This document shows positions 34,621-46,904 of a DNA stretch of 64,000 nt, in pieces (within the stretch, counting starts at the first letter, position 1; every line of letters begins with the position of its first letter). Position numbers and translations under genes: made by a program. Source of the stretch: Bettongia penicillata ogilbyi (taxonomy: Eukaryota; Chordata; Mammalia; Diprotodontia; Potoroidae); NCBI GenBank assembly GCA_023548195.1, contig JAJHZJ010000808.1:1654182-1718181 (forward strand), written 5' to 3'. Below the pieces are notes generated by a model that was not told the origin of the DNA, did no database searches, and saw nothing but the letters and a program-made list of their open reading frames with translations.

Positions 34621-36604
34621 CAAGATGAAATTAAATTGATAAGGAATTGGGAATTGTCTATTAGCACTACACCAGATTTTACTGCAAATAGCTGTTATGA
34701 TACAGGAAGCATGATAGTGTTGAAAAGACCCAATAATTTGTAGGAAACAATATAGTTAATGTAGTGGACCAGACAGATAAGCTTAAGGAGGTAAATTAGA
34801 TCACAGATCTCACTGATAGCTGCTTGGATGTGTGGCAAAACAAGAATTTTTTTTTCTCTTTTTTTATTTTATTTTTCATTTTTAACACAGTTTATATCAC
34901 ATAAAACAATTCCAACTTTTGGTTAGTTGATACTTCTTTTTAAAGCACTTACAATATAGACCACAAAAGAATTTTTTTTTAACATTAACCAACTGAGACA
35001 CAAATAATATTTATGTATGCTAACTTCACAAGCTCTTGACCTAATTGTCTCCACACTATTACTAAGAATTAAAAGACCCTAACTTACTGTTGTTGGTCTA
35101 AAGTCCTAAGCATAATAGCTTAATTTTAACCTCGGATGTTCCCTTACCAACAATCTATAATTTCATATATCTGGTATTAAGCTTACAAACTTTTTGACTA
35201 TAGAAAATTGCCACTAAGAGTAGGGACATTGCAGGGAACTAATATCTCCCCACCTTCATGTCAGTTCCAGGCAGGAGTAGATTGTCAACTTGCATTCATT
35301 CAGGCTTAAAGTCTGCCAGGTGTCAGTGGGGAAATTGAGTCAGGAGAATCCTACCTCAGCCCACGCTGAACAGCTGCTCTCCCACCCTTCCCAGGAGATC
35401 ACCTTTTTCAGTTCGTACCAGCATCTCACAGGCATCATGGAGTGGAGGCTCAGACTGCCTGTCTTGCCATCCATACCTGGAGTTAGACTCAGAAGAACAG
35501 TCAGTTAATAGTCCCATAGCATCTTAAAATAGCAAATTCCAATAACCACGTTTCAAATATGACTACAATTTCACTTTGGCTAAGGAACATCTTTTGAGGC
35601 AAGTTTTAAGGGGCTCACATGCCTTTCTATACATGTTCTAGTTCCTGATTAAATAGCAATCATAAAGTCAAATTTACCCTTAAAACCTTAACTTTTCCAT
35701 CAATGCCAAATTTTACCCAAGGTTACCTGCCTCTAGGAAATTTAGACTACAATTCTTTTCCCTAGACTAAAGATGTCTTTGATTTATTCTTAGCAATTAA
35801 TTCAGTCAATTGTTTTAATACTAATTGCTTTTACATCACTTGGTAACATGTCCAATTTTTCTCCTCCCTACCTCCTCATAATACCTTGCATTCTGATTAC
35901 CCCTTCCCTCAATGTACCCTCACTTCTATCATACCCCACACTTCCCTTATTCCGTCATCTTCTCTCTTTTCTTAGGGGACAAGATAAACTTCTGTACCCC
36001 ATTACCTGTGTTTTTTATTTCCCAGTTATATGCAATAATAATTCTCAACATTAATTTCTAGTATTTTAAATTCCAATAGATCCCCACTGAAAAGGCAATC
36101 AGTTCAATACAGGCTATATGTGTGTCCTTTTGCAAAAGACTTCCATAATAATCATGTTGCGTAATACTAACTATATTGCTCTCTATCCTACTCTGTCCCC
36201 CCCTTTTTTATTCTCTCATTTAACCTTGTCCCTTCCCAAAAGTGTTTGTTTCTAGTTGCTCCCTTCTCCCATTTGCCCTCCCTTCTATCATCCCCTCATC
36301 CCACTTGTCCGCTCCTCCCCTACTTTCCTGTAGGGTAAGATAGATTTTCGTATCAAATATAGTAAGCATGTTATTCCCTCTTTAAGTCATGTGTGAAGAG
36401 AGTAAGCATCACTTTTTCCTTCTCATCTTCTCCCTTTTCTCCTCCATTGAAGAGGATTTTTTCTTATCTCTTTTATGTGTTATAGCCTGCCCTATTCCAT
36501 TTCTCCCTTTCTCCTCCCAGTATTTTCCTCCCTCACCGCTTAATTTTTATTTTATTATTTTTTTTATGGATATCATCTCTTCTGATTCAACTCAACCTGT
36601 ACTC

Positions 36605-36652
36605 TGTGTGTGTGTGTGTGTGTGTGCGTGTATGTGTGTGTGTATGTATAAT
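36605..36652. repeat. TG microsatellite inside the HAL1-like element
   Basis: (TG)n with CG and TATG interruptions between ORF1 and the purine-rich 3' region. Confidence 0.9.
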
Positions 36653-36870
36653 CCTTCCACCTACCCCAAATACTGAGAAAAGTCTCAAGAGTTACAAATA
36701 TTATCTTTCCATATAGGAATGTAAACAGTTCAGCTTTAGAAAGTCTTTTATGATTTCTCTTTCCTGTTTACCTTTTCATGCTTCTCTTGATTCTTGTGTT
36801 TGAAAGTCAAATTTTCTATTTCTGGTCTTTTCAACAAGAATGCTTAAAAGTCCTCTATATCATTGAATGA

Positions 36871-37796
36871 TCATTTATTCACTTGAAGTCTTATACTCAA
36901 TTTTGATGGGTAGGTGATTCTTGGTTTTAATCCCAGTTCCTTTGACTTCTGGAATATCCTGTTCCACGCCCTTTTATCCCTTAATGTAGAAGCTGCCAGA
37001 TCCGGTGTTATCCTGATGGTATTTCCACAATACTTGAATTGTTTCTTTCTAGCTGCTTGCAGTATTTTCTTCTTGACCTGGGAACTCTGAAATTTGGCCA
37101 CAATATTCCTAGGAGTTTCTCTTTTTGGGTCTCTTTCAGGAGGTGATTGGTGGATTCTTTCAATATTTATTTTACCCTCTGGTTCTAGAATATCAGGGCA
37201 GTTTTCCTTGATAATTTCATGGAAGATAATGTCTAGGCTCTTTTTTTGATCTTGGGTTTCAGGTAGTCCCATAATTTTTAAATTGTCTCTCCTGGATCTA
37301 TTTTCCAGGTCAGTTGTTTTTCCAGTGAGATGTTTCACATTATCTTCTGTTTTTTCAAACTTTTGGTTTTGTTTTCTGACTGCTTTGTTTATCTCATAGT
37401 CATTAGCTTCCCTGAACTTGATTCTCTCTTTTAAAGAACTGTTTTCTTCAGTGAGCTTTTGAACCTTCCCCTCCATTTGTCTAATTCTGCTTTTTAAAGC
37501 CTCTTTCTCCTCATTGGCTTTTTGGACCTCTTTTTCCAATTGAGTTAGCCTATTTTTAAAGGTATTATTTTCCTCACCATTTTTTTGCTTCTCCTTTAGC
37601 AAGCTGCTGATATGCTTTTCAAGCTCTTCTATGGCCTGAGCCTATTTCATATTCACATTGGAGGTACTGGAGGCAGAGGCCTTGACTTCCTCTGACAGTA
37701 TGCCTTGTTCTTCCACATCTGAAAGGGTGGAAAGAGACTCCTTTTCACCAAGAAAGTAACCTTCTATGGTTTTATTTTTTTCCCTTTTTTGGGCAT
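36871..37796 (-). pseudogene. Decayed ORF1 of the HAL1-like element
   Basis: The longest open part (36871-37602) gives 243 residues: an N-terminal coiled coil (NRLTQLEKEVQKANEEKEAL), then the L1 ORF1p RRM-type part (ENRSRRDNLKIMGLPE) and C-terminal domain (ERIHQSPPERDPKRE, NTIRITPDLAASTLRDKRAW). This is a nucleic-acid-binding chaperone of retrotransposition. A MPKKGKK start at 37796 is separated from it by stops and frameshifts; one in-frame TAG is at 37642-37644. The frame is therefore broken near its 5' end but remarkably long, suggesting a not-very-old insertion. Confidence 0.85.
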
Positions 37797-38559
37797 TTTC
37801 CGAGTCAGTTACTTGACTTCTGAATCTTTTGTCAAGTGGATGGTCCTCGTGCTTTTCCTCTCCCTAGTACAACGTTGAGATTCAAATCAGCTGCTCAATT
37901 CCCTGGGACTTTGGGTGGGGGTGAGGCTGCCACTGAGGGCTGAGATTCAGATTAGCTGCTCAATTCCACCAGAGGGTTTAAGCTGAGCTGCCTGGACAAT
38001 GGACCCAGGCTGCTTCCTAAGCTACAGTAGCTGCCTGACTCCTGCTGCAGCCTGGGACTAGTGCTGGGGGATCCCCGTTTTCCTCTCACCCATCTGGAAA
38101 AGCCCTCCCAAACTGACCTTTGGAGGTTTCTTTGTCGCTTGTGGGTCCCCTGCTGGGAATTCTGCCCTGAAGGTCTGTTCAGGTCCTGTTCCTCCCAGTG
38201 CCATGTGGCTAGGGCTGGGCTCCACTCAACTCAGTGTCCTGTCAGATAGACCTTTCCTGTTGGCCTTCCAGGTTACTTTTGGCTGGAAATCTCTTTCATC
38301 TGTGGCTTCTGCTGCTCTGGAATTCATTGAGAGTAACTTTTTACAGGTATTTTGTGGGGTTTGGGGGAAATGCTAGAGTATGTGCGTCTTTCTACTCCAC
38401 CATCTTGGCTCCACCCTCCTGAATTATGAATTTCAAACAACACATTACTTTGAGAAGGAGGAGTCAGCAGGCTTCACTAGCCTGCCAAAAATTCCATGAC
38501 ACATGAGAAAGTTGAAAACCCCTTCGACAGCTTTGGAATTCCTACTACCCTTTCACTGA

Positions 38560-38840
38560 GTTGGCTCAAAGGCCAACTTCTAGAAAATCTTCTCTGATGC
38601 CCTTGTTCCCCTCATCTCCTTGGCCACACTTCACATAGCACTTAGTATGCAGCCCTTTGATGCACTTATCAGATAATAATTTATATTATAATCAATTGTC
38701 TATGGGTCATGCTCGTACCCCGTATTATACTAAACTTCATGGGGTTATGGACTCTGTCTTCTGTAACCTTTATATCTCTCTGAGGGTCTGACGTTATTCA
38801 TCATAAGAAGCATGTGGTGTTTGTTGAATTGATTTGAAGA
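38560..38840 (+). mobile_element. L2 LINE 3' part
   Basis: TCTCTGATGCCCTTGTTCCC, CATAGCACTTAGTATGCAGC and a GTGTTTGTTGAATTGAT tail. Confidence 0.7.
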
Positions 38841-39857
38841 CAGAAGGAAATTTTGCCATCCCTCAGCTTGGCTTTCTCAGAAGGGGAGGTGTGAAGGGTA
38901 CTTACTACCTCGCTGATTCTCTTCCTCACCCTGCACTACATCTCTATTTAGTCACCTACACAGGGTAAACCTATCAAGTAAATTTTGGAGCGTTAATCAA
39001 GCCATGAATGTGTTCTTCTTTAAAAAACCCAGTTTTTGGTCATAATGGAAATACATCTTTGATATTATAATATAATTTCTACCTACATTTAGCATATTCT
39101 CAGGGTTAAGAAAATTATTTTTAAAAAACCCACAATTCAGTTATAGACTGTTCTTGTGAGTTTTATTATTGTCAGTAGTTTGGAGATTTTCCCTCCTCTT
39201 CTGAAATAAGAGTTCATATGCCAAAGACCAGCCAGTGTTTTCATCATCATCATTATCATCATATTTTGAAGGGGAATGCAGACCTATGATTTCAGATACA
39301 GTAACTCTGCAACTTTTTGCCTAGGGCACTGAAAGATTAGGGCCACTTTTCTAGGATCACACACCTAGTATTCTAGGTCATAGATGCTTGTGATCTTTAT
39401 TTCAGTGATTTTTTTTTTCTTAGATACTACCTAGCACTTAGCAGGAACCTAGTAAATATATGTTTGTTGACCTCCCTCCATCACTCTTTTCTTTCTGTGG
39501 CTTTGGTGTAGCCAAAGCATAGAACCAATATAATAGATATTTGGTGTATTCTGTACCAATGACTATGTATGTTGCCTTTATGAGTGATTGCTCATGTACT
39601 CTGGCTCTCTCCACCCTCCCCCCAGGGGAAACATCCCTCAAGTGCTAAGAATTTTGAGACAATAATTTGTTACTTAATGCTCGATATGATTCCAAATTTC
39701 TCTACTTGCAGTAGAAATCAATTGTGATATATCAAAGTTTTTTCTTTTAGAACTTCCTACTAAAAGCCCTTGTTCTTTATCTGATGTTTAAAACCCAACA
39801 CAGTCTTCTGTTTTTTAAAATGATGTCATAAAAATATGACCCCATTGGAGAGTTCTT

Positions 39858-40160
39858 CTACTGGAGTGGAATAAGTCCAAAGTATGGATTCAGATGAGAT
39901 TGTTCTGAGGCTGGTTCAGTTTCTAGTAGTGTGACCCTTAACTTCCTACAGTCTTAGTTTTTTCTTCTGCCAAATGGGATAATAGTCCTTATATTATCTA
40001 TCTCAACAGGATTGCAAGGAAAACACTATGTAAACATAAATAATTAATATTTTGTAGATACTTCACTGTTCTTTGGCAATTTAATCTTGTTCTATTGTTT
40101 CTACATTTTGTTAATTCTACAATTTAAAATCTTTTTATAAATAAAAAAGTCTGTAAAATC
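39858..40160 (+). repeat. Inverted repeat arm 1, 303 bp (partner 41623-41925)
   Basis: The segment starts CTACTGGAGTGGAATAAGTC and ends AAAAAAGTCTGTAAAATC. Its reverse complement occurs at 41623-41925 with two substitutions (at about 40030 and 40039) and no gap. Identity stops abruptly at both ends. The arm contains a MIR-type SINE (39895-40055) plus about 100 bases of A/T-rich DNA. It has no terminal inverted repeats, poly(A) or coding capacity. Confidence 0.98.
39895..40055 (+). mobile_element. MIR-type SINE inside arm 1
   Basis: GTAGTGTGACCCTTAACTTC, TTCTGCCAAATGGGATAATA and CAACAGGATTGCAAGGAAAA are old, diverged SINE blocks; the matching copy in arm 2 shares all its private mutations. 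Confidence 0.65.
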
Positions 40161-41094
40161 TTTTTACGTCTATGCCTAAGACATTAGTTATTTTTGAGAG
40201 ATACTACAGAACTTCTGAAGAAAGAACATCAGAAGCAACCAGAGTATTAGGGGTGTTTGTTTTTTATTGATTTATGATCAGGTCATCACTCCCCCAGATA
40301 TGATTGTCCTATTATCTAGTGTGTTATACTCTGGGTTCTCTAGTTTGATTTCATTTGCTGAACCTATCTCTTTGGGACTCTCATCTCTTTCTCTGCAGTT
40401 TTCTTACATTCAGGTTTGAATTACTTGTGTTCTTTTTGCTGGTTATCACAGTTTCTTGTCTCCCTTTTCCTATGTGTTTCTGTATTGACCATGTCCATTT
40501 TAGACGAAAAAATATAAAATATTTGATGACTGGGATATGGCTTTTTTTGGTTGCTTTAAATCACCAGGAATATGTCTTTGTTTTTTTTCCCCACATCTTG
40601 ATAACCATATTTTAATATGATTAGTTTCCTTTGTCATGATGTCATTTTATTTCATGCACTTAAAAATCATGGTGCTGATTCTCACTAGACCACGAAAGGG
40701 GTTTTTGCCACACAGAAATGATTAAGAACTCCAGGATACGTCTAATGGCTTCCTGAAACTTAATAAATTTTACTAGAGAATGAGGATGATGATGATGATG
40801 GCAATTTGAAATAGGTGGCCACGTTCACTGTATTGAAGGGAAGAGTCAAAGTAAGGTAAAGGCGCAAGGAATATACCTTTGAGAGAAAAAAATGTGTGAA
40901 AATGGTATGGAGATCTAGAAGCAATGTACTAAACCTTTTCCATTTTGAATTGGTTGGTGTGGTATCTTTTTATTCTGAACTTAAACCCCAAATAAAATGA
41001 GCATTTTCACATACATTATGGAATAAGAGATACATGTGAATCTCATGTGGATTTTGCTTGTCTTTTTTAAGTGTGTGATCAGTTCAACATGTAA

Positions 41095-42250
41095 TTTTCA
41101 ATTACATTAAGCACCTACTATGTGCAAGGCACTATGCTATGTAATTCAAAAAGAGGTAAAAGAGTTGCTGAAGAAGTTTATCATTTGATGGGGAGATAAA
41201 GTGAAAACAAGTATATACAAAGCAACCTGTACACAACATAAATAGGAAATAGTAACAGAGGGAAGGCGCTGGAATTAAGAGGGGCTGTAAAAGGGGACAT
41301 TTTAGTTAGTACTTGAAAAAAGTCAGAGAAGCTAGATAATCAGAGATGAAGAGGGAGAACATTCCAGTTGTGTAGCAAACAGGAGCTGGAGTATCTTGTT
41401 AGTGGAACAGCCAGAAATCCAGTGTCACTGGTTCCAAGAAGACATGTTGGGAAATGTGGTGTGAAAAGACTGGCAAAGTAGGAATGGGCTAGAATTTGAA
41501 GGCCTTTGAATGCCAACCAGAGCATTTTGTATTTGATCATGAAGGCAATAGGGAGCCTTTGAAGGTTGTTGAGTTAGGGAAGTGGCATGGTCAGACCTGC
41601 ATATTAGAAAAAAAATCACTGTGATTTTACAGACTTTTTTATTTATAAAAAGATTTTAAATTGTAGAATTAACAAAATGTAGAAACAATAGAACAAGATT
41701 AAATTGCCAAAGAACAGTGAAGTATCTACAAAATATTAATTATCTATGTTTATATAGTGTTTTCCTTGCAATCCTGTTGAGATAGATAATATAAGGACTA
41801 TTATCCCATTTGGCAGAAGAAAAAACTAAGACTGTAGGAAGTTAAGGGTCACACTACTAGAAACTGAACCAGCCTCAGAACAATCTCATCTGAATCCATA
41901 CTTTGGACTTATTCCACTCCAGTAGGAGATTAGAGATAGAATGGGATCAGAGGGAGACTTGAGACAGGCTCTGGCAAGTTGTGAGGTGATGAGACCCTGT
42001 ACCAGAGTGGTGGCAGTGTCAGAGGAGTGAAGGGAGCCTATTGCAAAAGTAAAATTGAGAGGCCTTGACAACAGACTGGATATGAAGGGGTGAAATGTAG
42101 AGAGCAGTTGGGAATGACACCTAGGTTGTGAGCCCAAGGGACTGGGAGGATGGAGGGGAGCTCTCTGTAATGTTAGGGAAGATTGGAAGATTCTGATACT
42201 CTGGGGCTAAAAATAATAAGGATAAAATGGTGATTGGCTTCCTGAGGCCT
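41095..42250 (-). mobile_element. L2 LINE relic, interrupted by inverted-repeat arm 2
   Basis: TTAAGCACCTACTATGTGCA, CATTCCAGTTGTGTAGCAAA, TTTGAATGCCAACCAGAGCA and GTGGCATGGTCAGACCTGCA lie left of the insert; GGGAGACTTGAGACAGGCTC, GTGGTGGCAGTGTCAGAGGA and TGAGCCCAAGGGACTGGGAG lie right. The L2 consensus appears to lose only about 10-20 bases at the junction. Confidence 0.8.
41623..41925 (-). repeat. Inverted repeat arm 2, 303 bp (partner 39858-40160)
   Basis: Begins GATTTTACAGACTTTTTTAT and ends CTTATTCCACTCCAGTAG; exact inverted copy of arm 1 apart from two bases. It sits inside an L2 copy, so this arm is probably the derived one. No target-site duplication or A tail borders it. Confidence 0.98.
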
Positions 42251-44164
42251 GAGCTAAAGTCATGCTGGAGTTTTAACCCAAGATGGCCGCATGCAGAGCT
42301 CACTCAGGATATACCCTACATGTGTCTCAGACCCTCAGCTCTTGACATGAGTCTCAGAAAGTAAAAGTTCATATAGCACCATTGTCTCTTGGGATCAGAA
42401 TTGTAACAGATGTTGACTGTTGTTCAGAGTCAGTGGTAGGGAAGGCCTGTAACAAGTCCATGCTCAAATCACGAGGCCCTAGATGATGAGTGCTTCCTGG
42501 GCACCTATCCTGTGGCAGGCAAATTCCCAAATCCCTCCTCTCTTTGTTTAAGAGCCAGCATCTCTGAAGCAAAAAACACATCTCTCTTATCATTCCCTGT
42601 GGTATTATTATCTTTCTTTGACTCATCCTGTTCCATTTGGCCCTTCCCTTGTAATTCATATTATGTTTTTAAACAAATTCCCATTAGCTTTTGTCAAGAG
42701 TGTAAAGATACACTCTTTCTGACTCTAGACCCAGCACTCTCTCCAAAGCCATCTAGATGCCCTAGTCTTTGTAATTACATTTGCAGTTTTATTTTTATTT
42801 AATTTATTTTTTCTTTCTGATTTTTATGACCTTTTCCATTGCTTTTTGTATTTCTGCACTGGGTTTTTTTAATTGAGGGATTTCTTATTTGGCTTTTTTC
42901 CCCCTTTAATGCCTTCTTCCATACTCCTACAGACCCTCAACCTACAGTCCTACAGGACTCTCTCAGCCTCCTTGGATGCAAACATTTGGAGGAAAAGATG
43001 GATTCTGAGTATCCAGTCCCCTTTCCTCCAGGATCAAAGCAGTTGCCTATACAGCTTCATTTTTCAGGCTACCTGATTCCTCTCTCCAGTTCTCTATGGA
43101 GTAAAAACTGGACTTGATATATCATAGCACCCTTACTTCCTCTGAATTTTCATGGAATAATTGTTGCTTAAATGTAAGCATGGTCTCAACTTGAATATGT
43201 CAGATGCATCAAAATAGATACAGTATTAGGATTGATTTATTGCTTTCATTCCATAAATATGAAATCATTTTATTACTCTAAAGAATGAATGATTTTTACA
43301 GAATCTAGCTGCACACTACTGTTGGCGTCCTTGGCACTGTTTTAAATGTTATACCAGCTAAATTTTGAATAGGGTTTATGAAGTGCAAAACTTTGGCAGG
43401 AAAACAAGGAAGTCAATTCTTTTCTTACCTATTAGATGCTCAAGGGTTCAGATTGTATCTCACTGCTCATATTATCCTCTGATGCTATGTGTGCTTTTTA
43501 ACCTGATGTGTTGAGTTCTGAGTTACGGATTCCACTGCACAAACTAAACAAACTAGTTAGGACCTTCAGACAGTTTAGTTGGCATGTTGACTTTTTGCTG
43601 CATGCCACAGATCTTTTTCTGTGTTCTAGGAATTGACTTTTATGTTTTTTCATAAAAGTAATTTTTTTTAAAAAGAGAAAGGAGAACATTTACAAATAAC
43701 TGTCATTTTGTTAAAGAATATGACTCCATATTCAGAACTTTGTTTTGAATTAGATTTCCTATTGCACTATTGATCTGTATCATACTTAGTACATGACTGC
43801 AATAGCTGGCTTTTTTTTTCCCTTCAGCATCAATTTGCAGATCTTATTGAAGCTTACTTACAAGTTGGGTTAATGTGAGATTGCTCTAGTTTTTTAAGTC
43901 TTTCATTAATCTTTGAACTTTATATCTTAAAAACATTTCCAAAGTTAGTAATTCCTGCACTGAATTCAAAGTTAATTCATTACTGATTCATTAATTCATT
44001 CGCTACTAGTGAAACAAATCAGGTTTTTTTTGTAGAGTAGTATTGGGAAGATGCTACAAATGATATTGTCAAATCAGGAAGCTGTGGGTTCTAGAACATT
44101 GTATGAGGATATTTAGTAGAGATGGCCCAAAAGGTCTAACTGCATCTTATGTATTATCACCAAC

Positions 44165-44400
44165 ACTGGTTAAGTGAACTGATGGATAAGAGAATATACT
44201 TTATTTTTTAGGGTAGGGGCAGTAAAACATGTCTGTCTTCAAGTATTTGAAGGTCTGTGATGTGGAAGAGGGATCAGATTTGGCCAAATGATTAAAGGTT
44301 GCTGGAGACAGATTTGATGTAAGGGAAAATCTTTTAATAATTAAAGCCATCTAAAAATAGAATGGTTTGTTTTGTCAGTGAGTTATTGCTGGTAATTTTT
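44165..44400 (+). mobile_element. CR1/L3-type LINE 3' fragment
   Basis: GTCTTCAAGTATTTGAAGGT, CTGTGATGTGGAAGAGGGAT and ATGTAAGGGAAAATCTTTTA are the L3/CR1 distal consensus in order. Confidence 0.7.
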
Positions 44401-44704
44401 GAACAATTTACATGACTACTTATCAAAGATATGGCAAAAAGATTGCCAAGTTGGACCACAGAGGCACTGAATTCTCTTCCATCTCCAGGATCAGCTTTCC
44501 CTTTGTGGTTAACAACCCTGTGTTTCTGAGAGAGGGCATGCTAAAACATTTCTGTGTTCTCTGTTCTGACTCTCAAACTATTCTATTTAGTTTAAAAAAA
44601 TACAGGTGAAACTAATACATATGTCTATGGTACATTAATCCCTATAATGGAGTCTCCTTTGATATGCATGTTTTATATGTTGATCATAATGGGAGTTGGT
44701 ATTC

Positions 44705-44890
44705 AAGAATTCTAAAGACTTGAAGGCACATTAGAGATCATCTAATCCAATTCCCTTATTTTACAGATGAGGGCACTGAAGCCCTGAGCTGTGAACTGCC
44801 TTGCTCAAAATCACAGTTAACTTGTCACCTAATGGGGATTAGATTTCAGATATCCTACTGTCTAATCCAGTATTCTTTCCTTTAGCCCCC
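44705..44890 (-). mobile_element. MIR-like SINE
   Basis: GATCATCTAATCCAATTCCC, ACAGATGAGGGCACTGAAGC and TCCAGTATTCTTTCCTTTAG. Confidence 0.75.
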
Positions 44891-46209
44891 AAAGCACCTA
44901 AATTAGGGAATGCCTATATTTTCAAACTTTGGAAATCTATTCTATGTTTTCTGTAGTCTAATATTAGAGTTAAAAAGGATTGTTACTCCAAGAAAAGAAT
45001 GCTATTTTCCAAGTTGAGGACATCAGCTCTTATAAGGAGAACACTGAGGACTGGGGTTTTCCATTTGCATTGTAAAATATGCAATATATATGATAGAGTG
45101 AGTGAGTTTTTAGTTTTGGGGTTCATTGTGTTTTTAAATATTTTGTTTCATATTGTGAACTTCTCCCTAATAGTAAAGGATAAAGATATTTCCTTAGTTT
45201 TAAGTCATGGACTTCCTTTTGTATATTTTTTCATCCCTAGATGATGTTCATTTAAGCATTGTGTAATGGAAAGGGTGTGGTTGGGTTTATTGGTTCACAG
45301 ATGTTTGAAATATGATAGCGAAGGTAGAGGGTAGCAGAGTTTATACTAGTAGAATCAAGCAATTAATTCCATTTCAGTGACTGTCATAAATTTCCCAATT
45401 CTTGCCTGTTGAGCAAGCAAAAACTCCTCCAAAATTTACTCGCACATTTTAAGGATTAAGTTAATAATCAAATTTAAGTTTTGCTTCCCTTTTGTAGTTT
45501 TTCTTTATGACATCCTTCTGTTTTGCCCCCAACATGCACTTCTTTCCACATACCACTCTCTCTATTTTAATTGACTTCCCTTTTTAACATTGCTATGTAT
45601 GACTCGCTTCCCATGATTTTTGTTCCTTTGTCTCCTGAAACCTACCAGCTCTCTTCTCCAACTGATCTTTTGGCATTATAGGGGAGTGCTGTGGTCTGAG
45701 TTCTCAGCTGAAGGTATGGGAATGGGACTTTTGCTCTCATTCACTTAGCTAAAATTTTAAGTACCTACTTGTGCAGGGTATTAGGTAGGTACACATAGAG
45801 CAACCATGTATAAACCATCTATAAAATGTTTTGCCGTTTAAAAATATTTTAGAGCCAGTGATGATTCGTGATACTAATCTATGGTTGACTTTCTTTGCTT
45901 TTGCCCCTCCCTGATTTTGGAATTAGGACCATGTTTTCTTTATCAAAGTATGCTGTTAGAGTACCTTCTTTCTATATTTTGGAAAATAGTTTATATAGCT
46001 GTATGAACTGTTGCATACACAGTATTCCTATTCATTTCTCTTAGTGGTATCTTCTTGATGCCTAAAATCATGATTGTAATTTCTAGTTTTTATCTTCAGT
46101 TGAAACATAATAAATTTTTATTCTGGCCCTTCACTTTGAATCTGTATGAAACCTTTTGCTTTTGATAAGTTTATTATAAAAAAAAATTATTAAGGCTTGT
46201 TTTCTAATA

Positions 46210-46458
46210 AAAGTGGCTAGGTGGTATAGTGGATAAATTAGTCAGGAAGAGCCAAGTTCAAATCAGGGCTTGTGCACTTTGTGCATCTTTGTGACCCTGG
46301 CCAAGTCACTTAACCTCTGTTTACCTCAGTTTCCTCAACTGCAAAATTAGTATAATAATAGCCTACCTCTCAGGATTATTATATTGATCAAATAAAAGAA
46401 TAATTGGCAAGTATTTAGCACATTACCTGGCATATAAAAAGTGTTATGTAAATATTAG
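46210..46458 (+). mobile_element. Core/tRNA-type SINE
   Basis: GGCTAGGTGGTATAGTGGAT head, CCTGGCCAAGTCACTTAACC, and a tail ending GTGTTATGTAAATATTAGCT. Directly followed by a second SINE of another subfamily. Confidence 0.85.
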
Positions 46459-46700
46459 CTGGTGGTTGGGTGGCACAGTACTAAGCCTGAAGTCAGGAAG
46501 TTCCTATTGAGTTCAGATCTTGCCTCAAGCAGTGACTAGCTGTGTGACCCTGGGCAAATCACTTAACCCTGTTTGCCCAGTTTTCTCATCTGTCAAATGT
46601 GCTGGAGAAGGAAGTAGCAAACCACTTACGTGCCTTTACTAAGAAAACCCTAAATGGGGTCAGGAAGTTTGAAACTGACGTGACTGGACAGCAGCAAAAT
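46459..46700 (+). mobile_element. tRNA-type SINE of a second subfamily
   Basis: GGTTGGGTGGCACAGTACTA head, CCTGGGCAAATCACTTAACC, then GAGAAGGAAGTAGCAAACCA and AAAACCCTAAATGGGGTCAG, a 3' half different from the preceding SINE. Confidence 0.85.
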
Positions 46701-46904
46701 AATTAGCTGTTATAATTATTAATACATTTTGCTATTTGGTTCCTTTTTATTATTGTTTCCTTTTGAAGGAAAATCTGGATGTAAAACATAACAAAAGAAT
46801 TAATTATAAAATATTACTCCAGTATGCATTTACATTTGAGGCCTGGGATCATGGGTGGAGGGGGCAGTAATACCACTTGAGGGCCCCAGATAAAAGTTTG
46901 ATAT

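Larger units (their letters stand above)
35810..38415 (-). mobile_element. HAL1-like (ORF1-only) L1 derivative, about 2.6 kb
   Basis: On the minus strand the element starts at GCCAAGATGGTGGAG (about 38400), has a 600-base G/C-richer leader, a decayed ORF1, and then a purine-rich 3' untranslated region without any ORF2. The 3' region (GGGAGGGCAAATGGGAGAAG, AATGAGAGAATAAAAAAGGG) matches the independent copy at 61850-62500, showing it is a true unit end and not a random deletion. This is the layout of half-L1 (HAL1) elements. An internal TG microsatellite lies at 36605-36652. The 3' end near 35810 lacks a clear poly(A). Confidence 0.65.
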
